From Solirubrobacteraceae bacterium (lineage in GTDB: Bacteria; Actinomycetota; Thermoleophilia; Solirubrobacterales; Solirubrobacteraceae), in assembly GCA_025934395.1 (NCBI GenBank), contig JAICYC010000018.1:1-47675 (forward strand): a stretch of 47,675 nt of DNA, written 5' to 3'. Made by a program: the position numbers and the translations under genes. Numbering within the stretch: the first letter of the stretch is position 1; each line of letters opens with the position of its first letter. Of the stretch, positions 32,406-45,406 are shown piece after piece. The notes under the pieces are model-generated. The model searched no databases and was not told the DNA's origin. It saw only the letters and a list, made by a program, of their open reading frames with translations.

Positions 32406-32497
32406 GCGTGTGGTGGGTGCTCACCGGCAAGAGCGCGCGATTGTGTGACTGTCTCACACAGTCGACCCCTCTCGGACGCCGCCCCCCCACCACACGC
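32406..32497. repeat. Nested inverted repeat; possible structured RNA
   Basis: Outer arms GCGTGTGGTGGG (32406-32417) and CCCACCACACGC (32486-32497) are exact complements over 12 bp. Inside, CGATTGTGTGA (32438-32448) and TCACACAGTCG (32454-32464) form an 11-bp stem with one G-T pair and a CTGTC loop. The inner stem is much less GC-rich than its surroundings. Confidence 0.55.
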
Positions 32498-32693
32498 GCG
32501 CTCTCACGGCGATGCCCGCCAGCCAAAGGGCCCCCGCGACGACGTCGGCTTCAGCCCGAGCGCAAGGTTCGCGTGCGCCCGTCTCAACCCGACGCACTAC
32601 CACCAAGCCTGCCCGGCGCCGCGCTGGGGCCGGTCCGCAGAGGCGGAGCCGTGCCCCGACGGCTCCCGCGCGAAGCGCCGGAGCCTTCGGGGC

Positions 32694-32714
32694 GGGGCGC
32701 AGCCTCAGCGCCCC
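32694..32714 (-). terminator. Hairpin downstream of the crotonase gene
   Basis: GGGGCGC and GCGCCCC pair over 7 bp around a 7-nt loop, about 35 nt past the crotonase stop. No T-run. Confidence 0.35.
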
Positions 32715-32748
32715 ACCCACAGGGCGAGCCCCGGGCAGCGCCCAGCCC

Positions 32749-33540
32749 TCAGCGTCCTTTCCAGACCGGGTCCCGCTTCTCCTTGAAGGCGCTCGCGCCC
32801 TCCTTGGCGTCTTCGGAGGCCATCACGGGGCCTGCGATCTCGCCCTGCTTGGCCCACATCTCCCCGGTGGACCAGTCGAACTGCTCCTGCAGGATGCGCT
32901 TGGACGCGGCGAGCGCGAGCGGCCCGTTGGCGGCGAGGCGGGCGGCGAGCGCGAGCGCGTCCGACACGGCCTCGCCGGGCTCTGCGACCTGGTTGACGAG
33001 CCCCAGCTCGTGGAAGCGCTCGGCCGGCATCGGGTCGCCCGTGAGCGCGAGCTCCATCACCACGTGGTAGGGCATCCGGCGCGGGAGGCGCAGCAGCGCG
33101 CCGCCGGCAGCGACCAGCGAGCGCTTCGCCTCGGGGATGCCCATCTTCGCGCCGCGCGCAGCCACGATCAGGTCGCAGGCGAGCGCGATCTCCATCCCGC
33201 CCGCCACCGCGAAGCCCTCGATCGCTGCGATCAGCGGCTTGCTCGACGCGCGCTGGGCGATGCCGGCGAACCCGCGGTCGCCGTACCACGGCGACTCGCC
33301 CTTCACGAACGCCCCGAGGTCCATCCCGGCGCAGAAGAACCCGCCCGCGCCGGTGAGCACGCCCACAGAGAGCTGGTCGTCGCCGTCGAGCTCGTCGAGC
33401 GCGTGCGCGACGCCCTCCGCGAGCGCCGCGTTGACCGCGTTGCGCACCTCGGGCCGGTTGAAGGTGATCACGAGCACGTTGCCCTGGCGCTCTGTGAGCA
33501 CGGGCTCGGTCGAAACGGCGGTGGCCTCTCCGGGGGTCAT
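32749..33540 (-). CDS. Enoyl-CoA hydratase/isomerase (crotonase family)
   Basis: A 263-residue crotonase-fold protein. The oxyanion-hole segments are GGFFCAGMDLGAF and IEGFAVAGGMEIALACD, the latter with a catalytic-type Glu; AKMGIPEAKRSLVAAGGALL follows as in mycobacterial-type EchA proteins. Substrate chain length cannot be told. The ATG at 33540 follows GAAGGAG, and a TACGCT-type -10 lies further upstream, so the transcript should have a short leader. Confidence 0.9.
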   Translation of the reverse strand: MTPGEATAVSTEPVLTERQGNVLVITFNRPEVRNAVNAALAEGVAHALDELDGDDQLSVGVLTGAGGFFCAGMDLGAFVKGESPWYGDRGFAGIAQRASSKPLIAAIEGFAVAGGMEIALACDLIVAARGAKMGIPEAKRSLVAAGGALLRLPRRMPYHVVMELALTGDPMPAERFHELGLVNQVAEPGEAVSDALALAARLAANGPLALAASKRILQEQFDWSTGEMWAKQGEIAGPVMASEDAKEGASAFKEKRDPVWKGR

Positions 33541-33589
33541 CGGCTGCTCCTTCGTCGGTCGCGGGCCCGGAGCGTATCCGGGCGCGCGC

Positions 33590-34282
33590 TCAGGCGGCGA
33601 ACAGGGTCAGGTCGGGCTCGCGCTCGCCGCGCAGCAGCTCCGGATCGACCTCCACGCAGGCGATCCCCCGCGAGAGCGCGAGCACGCGTGCCTGCGGCTT
33701 GATCGTCTCCGCAGCGAGCACCCCGCGACACTCGCCCAGCTCGGGCTCGCAGCGGATGCGCTCGAGGTAGCGGGTGAGCTGCTCCACCGCGTCGATCGTG
33801 CCGACGCGCTTGATCTCCACCGCGATCCAGCTGTCGCGCTCGTCGCGGCACATCAGGTCGACGGGGCCGATGTCGGTGGGCCACTCGCGCCGCACGAGGC
33901 GCAGCCCCTCGCCGCACCACTGCGGCGCGTCGGCGAGCAGCTCCTGCAGCTCGCGCTCAACGCCGTGCTTCTCGAGCGAGGCATCGGCGTCGAGCTCGTG
34001 CTCGGTGTCCGAGATGACCTCGGTGATCGCCAGCTCCAGTCGCTCTTCTCCGCGCCTGCGGCGGACGAGGAGCGCGTTCAGCTCGCCGTCCTCGCCGCGC
34101 TGCTCCTCGACGACGGTCGGCGGCGCCATCCAGTTCAGCGGCTTCACCGCGGCGCCACCGCCGTCGGCCCACACCATGAACGTGCCGTCGGGCTTGAGCA
34201 TCAGCAGCCGCACCGCCTCCGGGAGCACGGTGCTGAGCCGGCCCGAGTAGGACACCTCGCAGCGGGCGACGATCAAGCGCAT
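33590..34282 (-). CDS. nucS: Mismatch-specific endonuclease NucS/EndoMS
   Basis: A 230-residue NucS. The N-terminus MRLIVARCEVSYSGRLSTVL is the actinobacterial form; the RecB-like nuclease site is IGPVDLMCRDE followed by WIAVEIKR (Asp, Glu, Lys). It cuts both strands at mismatches and replaces MutS/MutL in most actinobacteria. Its start is 6 nt after TACCGT. Confidence 0.95.
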   Translation of the reverse strand: MRLIVARCEVSYSGRLSTVLPEAVRLLMLKPDGTFMVWADGGGAAVKPLNWMAPPTVVEEQRGEDGELNALLVRRRRGEERLELAITEVISDTEHELDADASLEKHGVERELQELLADAPQWCGEGLRLVRREWPTDIGPVDLMCRDERDSWIAVEIKRVGTIDAVEQLTRYLERIRCEPELGECRGVLAAETIKPQARVLALSRGIACVEVDPELLRGEREPDLTLFAA

Positions 34283-34288
34283 CGCGCG

Positions 34289-34294
34289 ACGGTA
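34289..34294 (-). promoter_or_regulatory. Leaderless-type -10 box, nucS
   Basis: TACCGT ends 6 nt before the ATG at 34282. Confidence 0.5.
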
Positions 34295-34325
34295 CCCGCC
34301 GCGCCGGACCTACCGGTGTGTCGCT

Positions 34326-34526
34326 TCAGCCGGCGTCCGGGGGAGGGTCGGGCGCGCGCTGCTCGGTGTTGTGCGCGGCGTCGCTCTCGCCGCCGGCGAT
34401 CCCCTCGCGGAACTCGCGGATCCCTTTACCCACCGCGCGCGCGAGCTCGGGCAGCCGTTTCGGCCCCAGCACGAGCAGCGCGACCGCGCCGAGGAACAGG
34501 AGATGAACGGGATTCTCGATGCCCAT
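34326..34526 (-). CDS. tatA: Twin-arginine translocase subunit TatA/E
   Basis: A 66-residue protein with the TatA layout: a short membrane helix (VHLLFLGAVALLVLG), the hinge GPKRLPELARAVGKGIREFR amphipathic helix, and an unstructured acidic/Pro tail. It forms the pore for folded Tat substrates. tatB and tatC are not nearby. The start is 8 nt after TAGCGT. Confidence 0.92.
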   Translation of the reverse strand: MGIENPVHLLFLGAVALLVLGPKRLPELARAVGKGIREFREGIAGGESDAAHNTEQRAPDPPPDAG

Positions 34527-34534
34527 CGTGGTGA

Positions 34535-34540
34535 ACGCTA
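34535..34540 (-). promoter_or_regulatory. Leaderless-type -10 box, tatA
   Basis: TAGCGT ends 8 nt before the ATG at 34526. Confidence 0.5.
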
Positions 34541-34584
34541 GCGCGCGGCGGGCACGGGCAGCGGAACCCCGCCGGGGCGCCGCG

Positions 34585-34590
34585 TACGCT
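34585..34590 (+). promoter_or_regulatory. Leaderless-type -10 box, five-span membrane protein
   Basis: TACGCT ends 9 nt before the GTG at 34600. Confidence 0.4.
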
Positions 34591-34599
34591 CTCGGCGAG

Positions 34600-35280
34600 G
34601 TGAGCGCTCAGCCGTCCGCGGCGGTCCCGGGCCGCCCCTACCCCCCGCCCGCGGCGCCCGAACCGCTGTGGCCCGTGCTGGCGAGCGTGCTCGCCACGAT
34701 CGCGCTGCAGCTCACGCTGCCCGAGCGCATCACGGTGGGCCCGTTCTGGCTGCTGCCGGGGCTCGAGGGAGCCCTCGTGCTCGGGCTCGCCGTCGCCTCG
34801 CCGCCGCGGTTGGAGGAGGAGCACCCCCGGCGCAAGCGCTGGGCCGTCGCGATGATCGCGCTCGTCAGCGCGGCCAACATCTACGCGCTCGCGGCGCTGA
34901 GCAAACATCTGCTGCACCACCACGTGCAGAACGGTCACAGCCTGATCCTCGCGGGCGTCGTGATCTGGCTCACGAACGTGATGATCTTCGCGCTCTGGTA
35001 CTGGGAGATCGACAGGGGCGGCCCGGGCGTGCGCGCCGCCGGCCACGACCAGCCGCCGGACTTCCTCTATCCCCAGATGACCGACGACCGGATCGAGCCG
35101 ATCGCGTGGCGCCCGCACTTCATCGACTACCTGTACGTGTCGCTGACCAACGCGACCGCGTTCTCGCCCACCGACACGATGCCGCTCACGCCGACGGCGA
35201 AGTCGATCATGGGCGTCCAGTCGCTCGTGTCGCTCGTGACGCTGGGCCTGATCGTCTCGCGCGCGGTGAACATCCTCTAG
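34600..35280 (+). CDS. Integral membrane protein, about five spans, unknown function
   Basis: A 226-residue membrane protein. Hydrophobic segments occur near residues 22-42, 46-64, 79-102, 112-134 and 202-222. Between the last two lies a conserved-looking [20 protein letters not shown] segment and a re-entrant-like [18 protein letters not shown], a layout that recalls two-helix ion channels, though no K+ selectivity motif is present. No family assignment is made. A longer frame from 34519 lacks start support. It converges on the J-domain/TPR gene with 4 bp between. Confidence 0.8.
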   Translation: MSAQPSAAVPGRPYPPPAAPEPLWPVLASVLATIALQLTLPERITVGPFWLLPGLEGALVLGLAVASPPRLEEEHPRRKRWAVAMIALVSAANIYALAALSKHLLHHHVQNGHSLILAGVVIWLTNVMIFALWYWEIDRGGPGVRAAGHDQPPDFLYPQMTDDRIEPIAWRPHFIDYLYVSLTNATAFSPTDTMPLTPTAKSIMGVQSLVSLVTLGLIVSRAVNIL

Positions 35281-35284
35281 CGAG

Positions 35285-36337
35285 CTAGCTCGCGCGCGCG
35301 ATGCCCGGCTCGATCGCGAGCGCCTGGGCGATCAGCTCCGGCACGTCGCCGTCGGCGCCGAGCTTGCTCGCCCGGCGCAACGCGCTCAGCGCCCCCTCGC
35401 GGTCCATCAGGCTCAGGCGCAGGCGGCCGAGCCGCTCCCACGCGCCCGCGTCGCCGGGGCCACGCTCGGCGGCCCGGGCGGCGGCCTCCTCGGCGAGGTC
35501 GACCGCGCCCATGTCTTCGTAGATGCGCGCCGCGAACCGGTGCGCGGCGGGCCGGTCGCCGTCGACCCTCGCCCAGTCACGGACGGCGCGCGCCGCCTCC
35601 TCGAGCTTGCCCGCGTTCCAGAACGCGAGCGTCATCAACCGCAGCACGGCCACGTTGCGCGGTTCGGCATCGCGCGCGTAGATCAGGCGCTGGGCGGCGA
35701 GCTCGTACTCGCCGTCCGCCATCGCCCGTTGGGCAGCCAGCATGAAGCGCTCGACGCGCTCCTCGGCGGGGTCGGGTTTGGAGAAGTCGACGAAGCGCAT
35801 GCTGCCCGCGGGCACCGTGCGGATCCCGTGGCTGAATTTCACGCGCGCCCATTGCTGGGTCTCGCCGCCATCGGGCGCGTCGGTGAAGTAGATCCCCGCC
35901 ACCGTGCCCACCCCCCACTCCGGGTAGGACTGGCAGCGCGCGTAGCGGTGAACCACCGAGTGGTCGGGAACCCGGCTGCCGAACGGGTCGTGCTTGGCGC
36001 GATCCTTGGCTTCGGCGCGGGCGCGCTGCTCGGCTTCGTATGCGCGCCTGCCCGCCTCCTCGCGCGCGCGGCGAGCCGCGGCGGCGCTCACTTTGACGGC
36101 ATTCTGGGAGACGCGGCCGCCACGCGAGGACTCCGCCAGGCGCTCGAGCTGGTCGGCGGCCTCGTTGATCGCCTTGAGATGGCGCTCGTGCTCGTACTGG
36201 CGCCCCTGCGGCGCCACGTCGGGGTGCCAGCGCTTGGCCATCTTGCGCCGGGCGAGCTGGACGTCGCGCTTGTCGAACGGGGCGTCGAGCTCGAGCAGGA
36301 GCAGGTGCTGCTCGATATCGAGGACCGGACCAGGCAT
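35285..36337 (-). CDS. J-domain-like protein with SH3-like insert and TPR repeats
   Basis: A 350-residue protein. Residues about 5-65 resemble a J domain, with [13 protein letters not shown] including the HPD tripeptide needed to stimulate DnaK. A charged coiled segment ([20 protein letters not shown]) follows, then a beta-rich region ([11 protein letters not shown], then [18 protein letters not shown]) like a small SH3/KOW barrel, then about four TPR-type helical pairs from residue 190 on. It may be a DnaK co-chaperone or scaffold. The ATG at 36337 is chosen because a TAACGT box lies 10 nt upstream and the J-like region starts right after it. Confidence 0.75.
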   Translation of the reverse strand: MPGPVLDIEQHLLLLELDAPFDKRDVQLARRKMAKRWHPDVAPQGRQYEHERHLKAINEAADQLERLAESSRGGRVSQNAVKVSAAAARRAREEAGRRAYEAEQRARAEAKDRAKHDPFGSRVPDHSVVHRYARCQSYPEWGVGTVAGIYFTDAPDGGETQQWARVKFSHGIRTVPAGSMRFVDFSKPDPAEERVERFMLAAQRAMADGEYELAAQRLIYARDAEPRNVAVLRLMTLAFWNAGKLEEAARAVRDWARVDGDRPAAHRFAARIYEDMGAVDLAEEAAARAAERGPGDAGAWERLGRLRLSLMDREGALSALRRASKLGADGDVPELIAQALAIEPGIARAS

Positions 36338-36347
36338 AGACCCGTCA

Positions 36348-36353
36348 ACGTTA
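36348..36353 (-). promoter_or_regulatory. Leaderless-type -10 box, J-domain/TPR gene
   Basis: TAACGT ends 10 nt before the ATG at 36337; looser spacing than the others. Confidence 0.3.
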
Positions 36354-36371
36354 GCGACCGGCACAACGTCC

Positions 36372-36377
36372 TATCCT
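36372..36377 (+). promoter_or_regulatory. Leaderless-type -10 box, ettA
   Basis: TATCCT ends 8 nt before the ATG at 36386. Confidence 0.5.
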
Positions 36378-36385
36378 GCGTGCGG

Positions 36386-38033
<1,648 letters not shown>

Positions 38034-38041
<8 letters not shown>

Positions 38042-38888
38042 GGAGGACGCCCCGGAGCCGGGGCGCTTCGACCGCGACACCGCCGTCCGTGCCGAGGACG
38101 GCGAGGGCGCGGTGCGCACGTTCGGCGCTGTGGTCTCGGGCGAGTGGCGCGCGGGCCGCGGACCGCACGGGGGCTACCTGGCGGCGATGATCCTGCGCGC
38201 GCTGATGCTCGCGGTGGACGACCCCGGGCGCGCTCCGCGGTCGCTCACGATCCACTACGCCCGCCAGCCCGAGGATGGCCCCGCGAGGATCATCACCACG
38301 GTGGAGCGCGCGGGGCGCTCGCTCAGCACGCTGTCCGCGCGAATGGAGCAGGACGGGCGGATGATCGCGCTCGCGCTCGCCGCGTTCTCGGTGCCGTGGA
38401 GCGGCGGGCCGGACGTCAGCGAGATCGCGATGCCGGAGGTCGCGCCGCCGGAGCCCGGGCGCGAGCCCGGGACGCTGTTCAAGGAGGGCGCGCCGCCGTT
38501 CACCCGGTTCATCACGATCCAGCCGCGGATCGGCGGGCGGCCGTTCCCGCCGGAGCCCGGGTCGATGGAGCTCGGCGGCTGGCTCGGGCTCGCCGAGCCC
38601 CGACCGATCGACGCGCTGTCGCTGGCGTTCTTCACGGACGCCCTGCTCCCGGCGCCGTTCATGCGCCTGCCCGCGCCGACCGCCGCTCCCACGATCGACC
38701 TGACGATCCACTTCCGCGAGCCGATGCCGCGCGTGCCGGACCCCGACCCCGCCGAGCTCGTGCTCGCGCGGGTGCGCGGGGGCGTGATCCATCAGGGGTT
38801 CTTCGAGGAGGACGTGACGCTCTGGGCGCAGGACGGCACCGTGCTCGCGCAGTCGCGGCAGCTCGCGCTCCTGCTGCCGATGATCTAG
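38034..38888 (+). CDS. Acyl-CoA thioesterase, TesB-like double hot-dog
   Basis: A 284-residue protein of the TesB/thioesterase-3 type. The first hot-dog half has [20 protein letters not shown] and [15 protein letters not shown], the second [12 protein letters not shown] and [20 protein letters not shown], typical of actinobacterial thioesterase-family proteins. It should hydrolyse acyl-CoA. The GTG start lies inside the end of ettA, so expression is coupled. Confidence 0.87.
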
Positions 38889-38911
38889 ACGCGGCAGCTG
38901 CCGACATGTTC

Positions 38912-38917
38912 TAGGGT
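38912..38917 (+). promoter_or_regulatory. Leaderless-type -10 box, cupin protein
   Basis: TAGGGT ends 6 nt before the ATG at 38924. Confidence 0.5.
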
Positions 38918-38923
38918 CAACCC

Positions 38924-39307
38924 ATGGCTGACTACACCGCGAAGCGCATACAGGACATGGAGGCAGGGTTCGGCGGGGGCTTTGTGAAGGCCCGTGCCGA
39001 GCTGGGGGTGTCGGCATTCGGATTCCAGGTGATCCAGCTGCCGCCCGACTACGACGAGTACCCCGAACACGACCACTCGGAGACCGGCCAGGAGGAGGTG
39101 TTCCTGGCGCTCCAGGGCTCCGGATACCTCGACATCGAAGGCGAGCGCGTCGACCTCGACACCGACACGATGGTGCGTGTCGGCGCAGACACCAAACGCA
39201 AGGTGCACTCCGGGCCGCAGGGACTTCGCATGCTCGTGATCGGCGGATCCCCCGGGAAGGTCTACGAGATCAACCCGATGACCGAGCTGGAGGGCGCGGC
39301 GAACTGA
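38924..39307 (+). CDS. Cupin-domain protein
   Basis: A 127-residue single cupin. Motif 1 reads YDEYPEHDHSETGQEEVFLAL (His, His, Glu metal ligands) and motif 2 TMVRVGADTKRKVHSGPQG with the His. The short spacing suits a small beta-barrel metal binder; the substrate is unknown. It has its own leaderless-type promoter box after the thioesterase gene. Confidence 0.88.
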   Translation: MADYTAKRIQDMEAGFGGGFVKARAELGVSAFGFQVIQLPPDYDEYPEHDHSETGQEEVFLALQGSGYLDIEGERVDLDTDTMVRVGADTKRKVHSGPQGLRMLVIGGSPGKVYEINPMTELEGAAN

Positions 39308-39313
39308 GGGCGT

Positions 39314-39357
39314 CCGCCCGCGGGCAGCGTCGCGGACCGGCGCCGCCCGCGGGCAGC
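39314..39357. repeat. 15-bp direct repeat, each copy with a 10-bp palindrome
   Basis: CCGCCCGCGGGCAGC occurs at 39314-39328 and 39343-39357, between the converging cupin and M42 genes. GCCCGCGGGC inside each is self-complementary, so it may act as a bidirectional terminator. Confidence 0.5.
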
Positions 39358-39383
39358 TCCGCCCGCGCCTTAAGCGGGTCAGC

Positions 39384-40504
39384 TCAGGGCGCGAGCTTCG
39401 AGCGCGCCGTGAGCGCGAGCGCCGCCGCGGCGACGAGCCTTGCGGTGTTCTCGATGTCGTCGAGCTGGACCAGCTCGACGGGGGAGTGCATGTAGCGAAG
39501 CGGCACGCTCACTAGCGCCGTGGGCACGCCGCCGCGGCTGAGGTGCACCGCGTCGGCGTCGGTACCGGTCGCGCGCGCGGTCGCCTCCAGCGTGAACGGG
39601 ATGCCCTCGGCGCGTGCGGCGTCGTGGATCACCTCGAACAGCGCGTCGCTCAGCGTGGAGCCACGCGCGATCACGGGCCCGGAGCCGAGCTCGTGGCTGC
39701 CCGCTTCCTTGACATCGATCCCGGGTGCGTCGGTCGCGTGCGTGACGTCGAGCACGATCGCCGCATCCGGCTCCAGCGAGAACGCGCTCGTGCGCGAGCC
39801 GCCGAAGGTGGTCTCCTCCTGCACGGCAGCCACCGCGGCGACCTCCCACGCGCCGCCGCCCGCGACCGCCACCAGCCGGGCCGCCTCGAGCGCGACGTAG
39901 GAGCCCACGCGGTTGTCGAGCGCGCGCGAGACGATGCGCCCGTTGGGCAGCACGAGCGGGTCGGAGTCGATCACGGCGACGTCGCCGATGCGCACCATCC
40001 CGCGCGCCTGCTCGCCGTCGCGCGCGCCGACGTCGATGTGCATCTCGCGGACCGCTGCGACCTTCTTGCGGTCGTCCTCGCGCAGGAGATGGATCGGCTT
40101 GCGTCCCACCACCCCGCGCACAGGGCCGCCCTTCGTGTCGAGCACGACCCGCTGCCCGACGAGGATCTGCGGGTCCCAGCCGCCGACTTCCCTGAACCAC
40201 AGGAATCCGTCGTCGTCGATGTGGGTCACGATCAGGCCGATCTCGTCGATGTGCCCCATCACCAGCAGGCGCTTGGCCGTGCCCGCGCGTCCTTTCCTCG
40301 GGCTGACGAGCGCGAGCGGCGTGCCGACGACGTCGGAGCTCGCCTGCGCGAACTCCGCCGCCGCGCGCAGCCACGCACCGCGGGCAGCGCCCTCGTAGCC
40401 CGACGGGCCGCGCGCGGCGAGCAGCTCGAGCAGCAGCGCCGGCGGCTGGGCATCGCGTTTCCCGCGCGTCCGGGAGGGCGCGCTGCGTTTGCGCGCGGCG
40501 GGGC

Positions 40505-40508
<4 letters not shown>
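39384..40508 (-). CDS. M42-family aminopeptidase
   Basis: A 374-residue dinuclear metallo-aminopeptidase of the FrvX/PepA-glutamyl type. Ligands fit [10 protein letters not shown] (His), SRALDNRVG (Asp), QEETTFGG (catalytic Glu pair), [12 protein letters not shown] (Asp) and YMHSPVE (His). Such enzymes form large tetrahedral complexes and trim peptides. The first 20 residues are basic and probably disordered. The GTG start overlaps the aconitase stop as GTGA, so translation is coupled to aconitase, an unusual pairing. Confidence 0.9.
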
Positions 40509-43372
<2,864 letters not shown>

Positions 43373-43401
43373 CGGCTCTCCCGCGTTCGTGGTCTCTCTT
43401 A

Positions 43402-43435
43402 CAGCGGCAGTCTCGCAGAGTCACCGCTGCGAGAC
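43402..43435. promoter_or_regulatory. Two mutually exclusive dyads upstream of aconitase
   Basis: GTCTCGCAG (43410-43418) pairs with CTGCGAGAC (43427-43435). CAGCGG (43402-43407) pairs with CCGCTG (43424-43429). The right arms overlap, so only one can form. They lie 30-63 nt before the aconitase ATG, in its promoter or leader. Confidence 0.5.
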
Positions 43436-43481
43436 CGCGGATCGGGTAAGCATCAGGACGACGACCGATGAGTTCGTCGGG

Positions 43482-43495
43482 TGGGACCGGTCCCA
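43482..43495. promoter_or_regulatory. 14-bp operator-like palindrome upstream of DUF899 gene
   Basis: TGGGACCGGTCCCA is a perfect palindrome 84 bp before the DUF899 ATG, in the 206-bp divergent region shared with aconitase. The rest of that region shows no gene. Confidence 0.5.
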
Positions 43496-43578
43496 TCAGC
43501 GAAGGTCGTGGGCGACGATCGCCGCATCAGAACGGACGAGCGCGCACACGACACGGCGCACGCGAAAGGAGGGCCACG

Positions 43579-44337
43579 ATGTCCAGCCACACCACAGGTA
43601 CACGAGAGGAATGGCAGGCCGCGCGCGAGGAGCTCGCCAACCTGGAGGCCGAGCACGCGCAGCTGGGCGAGCGGGTGACCGAGCAGCGCCGCGAGCTGCC
43701 CTGGGTCCCGGTGGAGCGCGAGTACGTGTTCGACACCGAGGACGGCAAGAAGACGCTCGAGGAGCTCTTCGAAGGCCGCTCGCAGCTGCTCGCCTACAAC
43801 ATCATGTTCGGCCCCGACTACTCGCGCGGCGCCTGCCCGGGCTGCACGAGCCTTGGAGACGAGTTCAGCATGCCGCACCTGCACATGGGCCACCGCGACG
43901 TGACCCTGATCTGCTTCTCGCGCGCACCGATCGACCGTCTGATCGCCTACAAGCAGCGCATGGGCTGGGAGTTCCCGTACGTGTCGACCTACGGCAGCGA
44001 GTTCCCCTTCGACTTCGGGCTCGCGTTGACGCCCGAGCAGGCTCAGCAGATACCCGAGCTGCAGGGGATCCTGGCCGATCCGCCCGTCTGGATGACCGAG
44101 TGGAGCGAACAGGTGGGCGCGAAACTGGAGGATGGCCTGCGCGAGATGCCGGGCTACGTCGCCTTCGCGCGCGAGGACGGGCGCGTCTACCACACCTACA
44201 CCGTCACCGCTCCCGATCCGTTCGTCTCGCCGTTCTTCTCGTTCCTGCTCAAGCGCACACCCAAGCCCGGCCCCGCCGAGCCGCGCTCCTGGCGCAAGGA
44301 CGAATACCCGGAGAGCTCTAGGTCGGCGCGCGCGTGA
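43579..44337 (+). CDS. DUF899 thioredoxin-like protein
   Basis: A 252-residue DUF899 protein. The family core reads LPWVPVEREYVFD, LLAYNIMFGPDYSRGACPGC and ICFSRAPIDRLIAYKQRMGW. The fold is thioredoxin-like, with a CPGC motif in the usual redox position; the function is unknown. The ATG follows AAAGGAGG six bases upstream, so the longer frame from 43468 is rejected. It overlaps the 3' end of the GGDEF gene by 20 bp, tail to tail. Confidence 0.88.
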   Translation: MSSHTTGTREEWQAAREELANLEAEHAQLGERVTEQRRELPWVPVEREYVFDTEDGKKTLEELFEGRSQLLAYNIMFGPDYSRGACPGCTSLGDEFSMPHLHMGHRDVTLICFSRAPIDRLIAYKQRMGWEFPYVSTYGSEFPFDFGLALTPEQAQQIPELQGILADPPVWMTEWSEQVGAKLEDGLREMPGYVAFAREDGRVYHTYTVTAPDPFVSPFFSFLLKRTPKPGPAEPRSWRKDEYPESSRSARA

Positions 44338-45337
44338 CCCGGCCCTTGCCCTGGCGCTTGGCGCGCAGCAGCGCCTGATCGCAGGCGGCGAGCAGCTCGT
44401 CGGTGCTCATCGACGACTCCCACTGGGAGGCGCCGACCGAGGCCGACACGCCCACAGCGCCCTCGACGGCGACGCGGCGCAGGCGCTCCAGCGCCCGGTT
44501 GGCGGCCGCCGTGGCGGCTTCGAGCGTGGCGTTCGGCAGGATCACCACGAACTCGTCTCCGCCGTAGCGCGCGACGCGATCGAAGGCGCGGAACTCACCG
44601 ACGAGCGCGCCCACCACGCCGCGCAACATCGCGTCCCCCGCCGGGTGGCCGTGCCGGTCGTTCATCGCCTTGAAGTCGTCGAGGTCGATCAGCAGGCACG
44701 ACAGCGGCGCGCCGCTGCGCATCGCACGCCCGATCTCCTCATCGAGCCGGCGCCGCATCGCGCGGTGGTTCATCGCGCCGGTCACCGCATCGGTGCCTGC
44801 TTCGGCGCGCGCACGGACGAGCGCGAGGGCTGTGCCCGCCTGCTCGACCAGCGCGCTCGCGATCGAAACAGCCGACTCGTCGAACACCGAGCCCTCGCGC
44901 CGAACGAGCGTGACGACCGCTTCGACGCCGCCGCGGCCGGCGAGTGGGAGCAGCAGCGCTGCGGCCATCGCGCCCGTGTCGGCGAGGCGGGGCATGCTGC
45001 TCGCGAGCTCCTCGCTGTCGCCCGCGAGGAAGCTGCGTCCGGTGCCCGCCACCCAACCCACCCCCGGCGAGCGCTCGCTCCGCGGCTGCAGGTAGCTGAG
45101 CCGTCCCGCCGCTCCCGGGAGATAGACCATCACCAGGTCGTCCTCGCGCACTCCGAGACGCTGGACGTGGACCTCCTGGGCGCCCGGCGCCGAGATCAGC
45201 TCGGCCGCGAGCGCCGCGAAGATCGTCTCGGAGTCCACAGCCGACTCGGCGAGCGCGCTCAGGCGCCGGATCCCCGCAAGCAGTCGCTCCATCCCCCCGG
45301 ATGACGCGTCGGCATCCTTACCGGCTACGACCTCCAT
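44318..45337 (-). CDS. GAF-GGDEF diguanylate cyclase
   Basis: A 339-residue cytoplasmic protein. Residues about 20-175 look like a GAF sensor; residues 180-335 are a GGDEF domain that makes cyclic di-GMP. The active site is RYGGDEFVVIL (GGDEF 259-263), the metal Asp lies in IDLDDFKAMND, and an RxxD inhibitory site (RAFD, 250-253) is five residues upstream, so product inhibition is expected. No EAL domain is attached. The ATG is 6 nt after TAGATT. Confidence 0.93.
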   Translation of the reverse strand: MEVVAGKDADASSGGMERLLAGIRRLSALAESAVDSETIFAALAAELISAPGAQEVHVQRLGVREDDLVMVYLPGAAGRLSYLQPRSERSPGVGWVAGTGRSFLAGDSEELASSMPRLADTGAMAAALLLPLAGRGGVEAVVTLVRREGSVFDESAVSIASALVEQAGTALALVRARAEAGTDAVTGAMNHRAMRRRLDEEIGRAMRSGAPLSCLLIDLDDFKAMNDRHGHPAGDAMLRGVVGALVGEFRAFDRVARYGGDEFVVILPNATLEAATAAANRALERLRRVAVEGAVGVSASVGASQWESSMSTDELLAACDQALLRAKRQGKGRVTRAPT

Positions 45338-45343
45338 ACAGAG

Positions 45344-45349
45344 AATCTA
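45344..45349 (-). promoter_or_regulatory. Leaderless-type -10 box, GGDEF gene
   Basis: TAGATT ends 6 nt before the ATG at 45337. Confidence 0.5.
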
Positions 45350-45406
45350 CGGCATAGGCGGGACGCTGAGAAGAGAGGGCGCCGGCTATCGGCCGCCAGA
45401 AGCGGG

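Larger units (their letters stand above)
32325..32748. other. Largest intergenic gap (424 bp), rich in inverted repeats
   Basis: No credible protein frame: plus-strand frames across it are Pro/Arg-rich, lack ribosome sites and run into the antisense of the crotonase gene. It contains, in order, the post-kgd hairpin, a 16-bp palindrome CGCCCGCCGGCGGGCG at 32368-32383, a nested inverted repeat at 32406-32497, and a hairpin at 32694-32714. Between 32500 and 32690 I see nothing specific. No tRNA T-loop or known RNA motif was seen. Confidence 0.6.

Noticed and set aside
32406-32497. CRISPR array or tRNA in the dyad-rich gap
   Set aside because: No repeated direct units with spacers and no T-loop or acceptor pattern; only inverted repeats are present.
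32364-33070. Plus-strand frames of 140 and 220 codons in the intergenic gap
   Set aside because: Arg/Pro/Ala-rich, no ribosome site, and one continues antisense into the crotonase gene.
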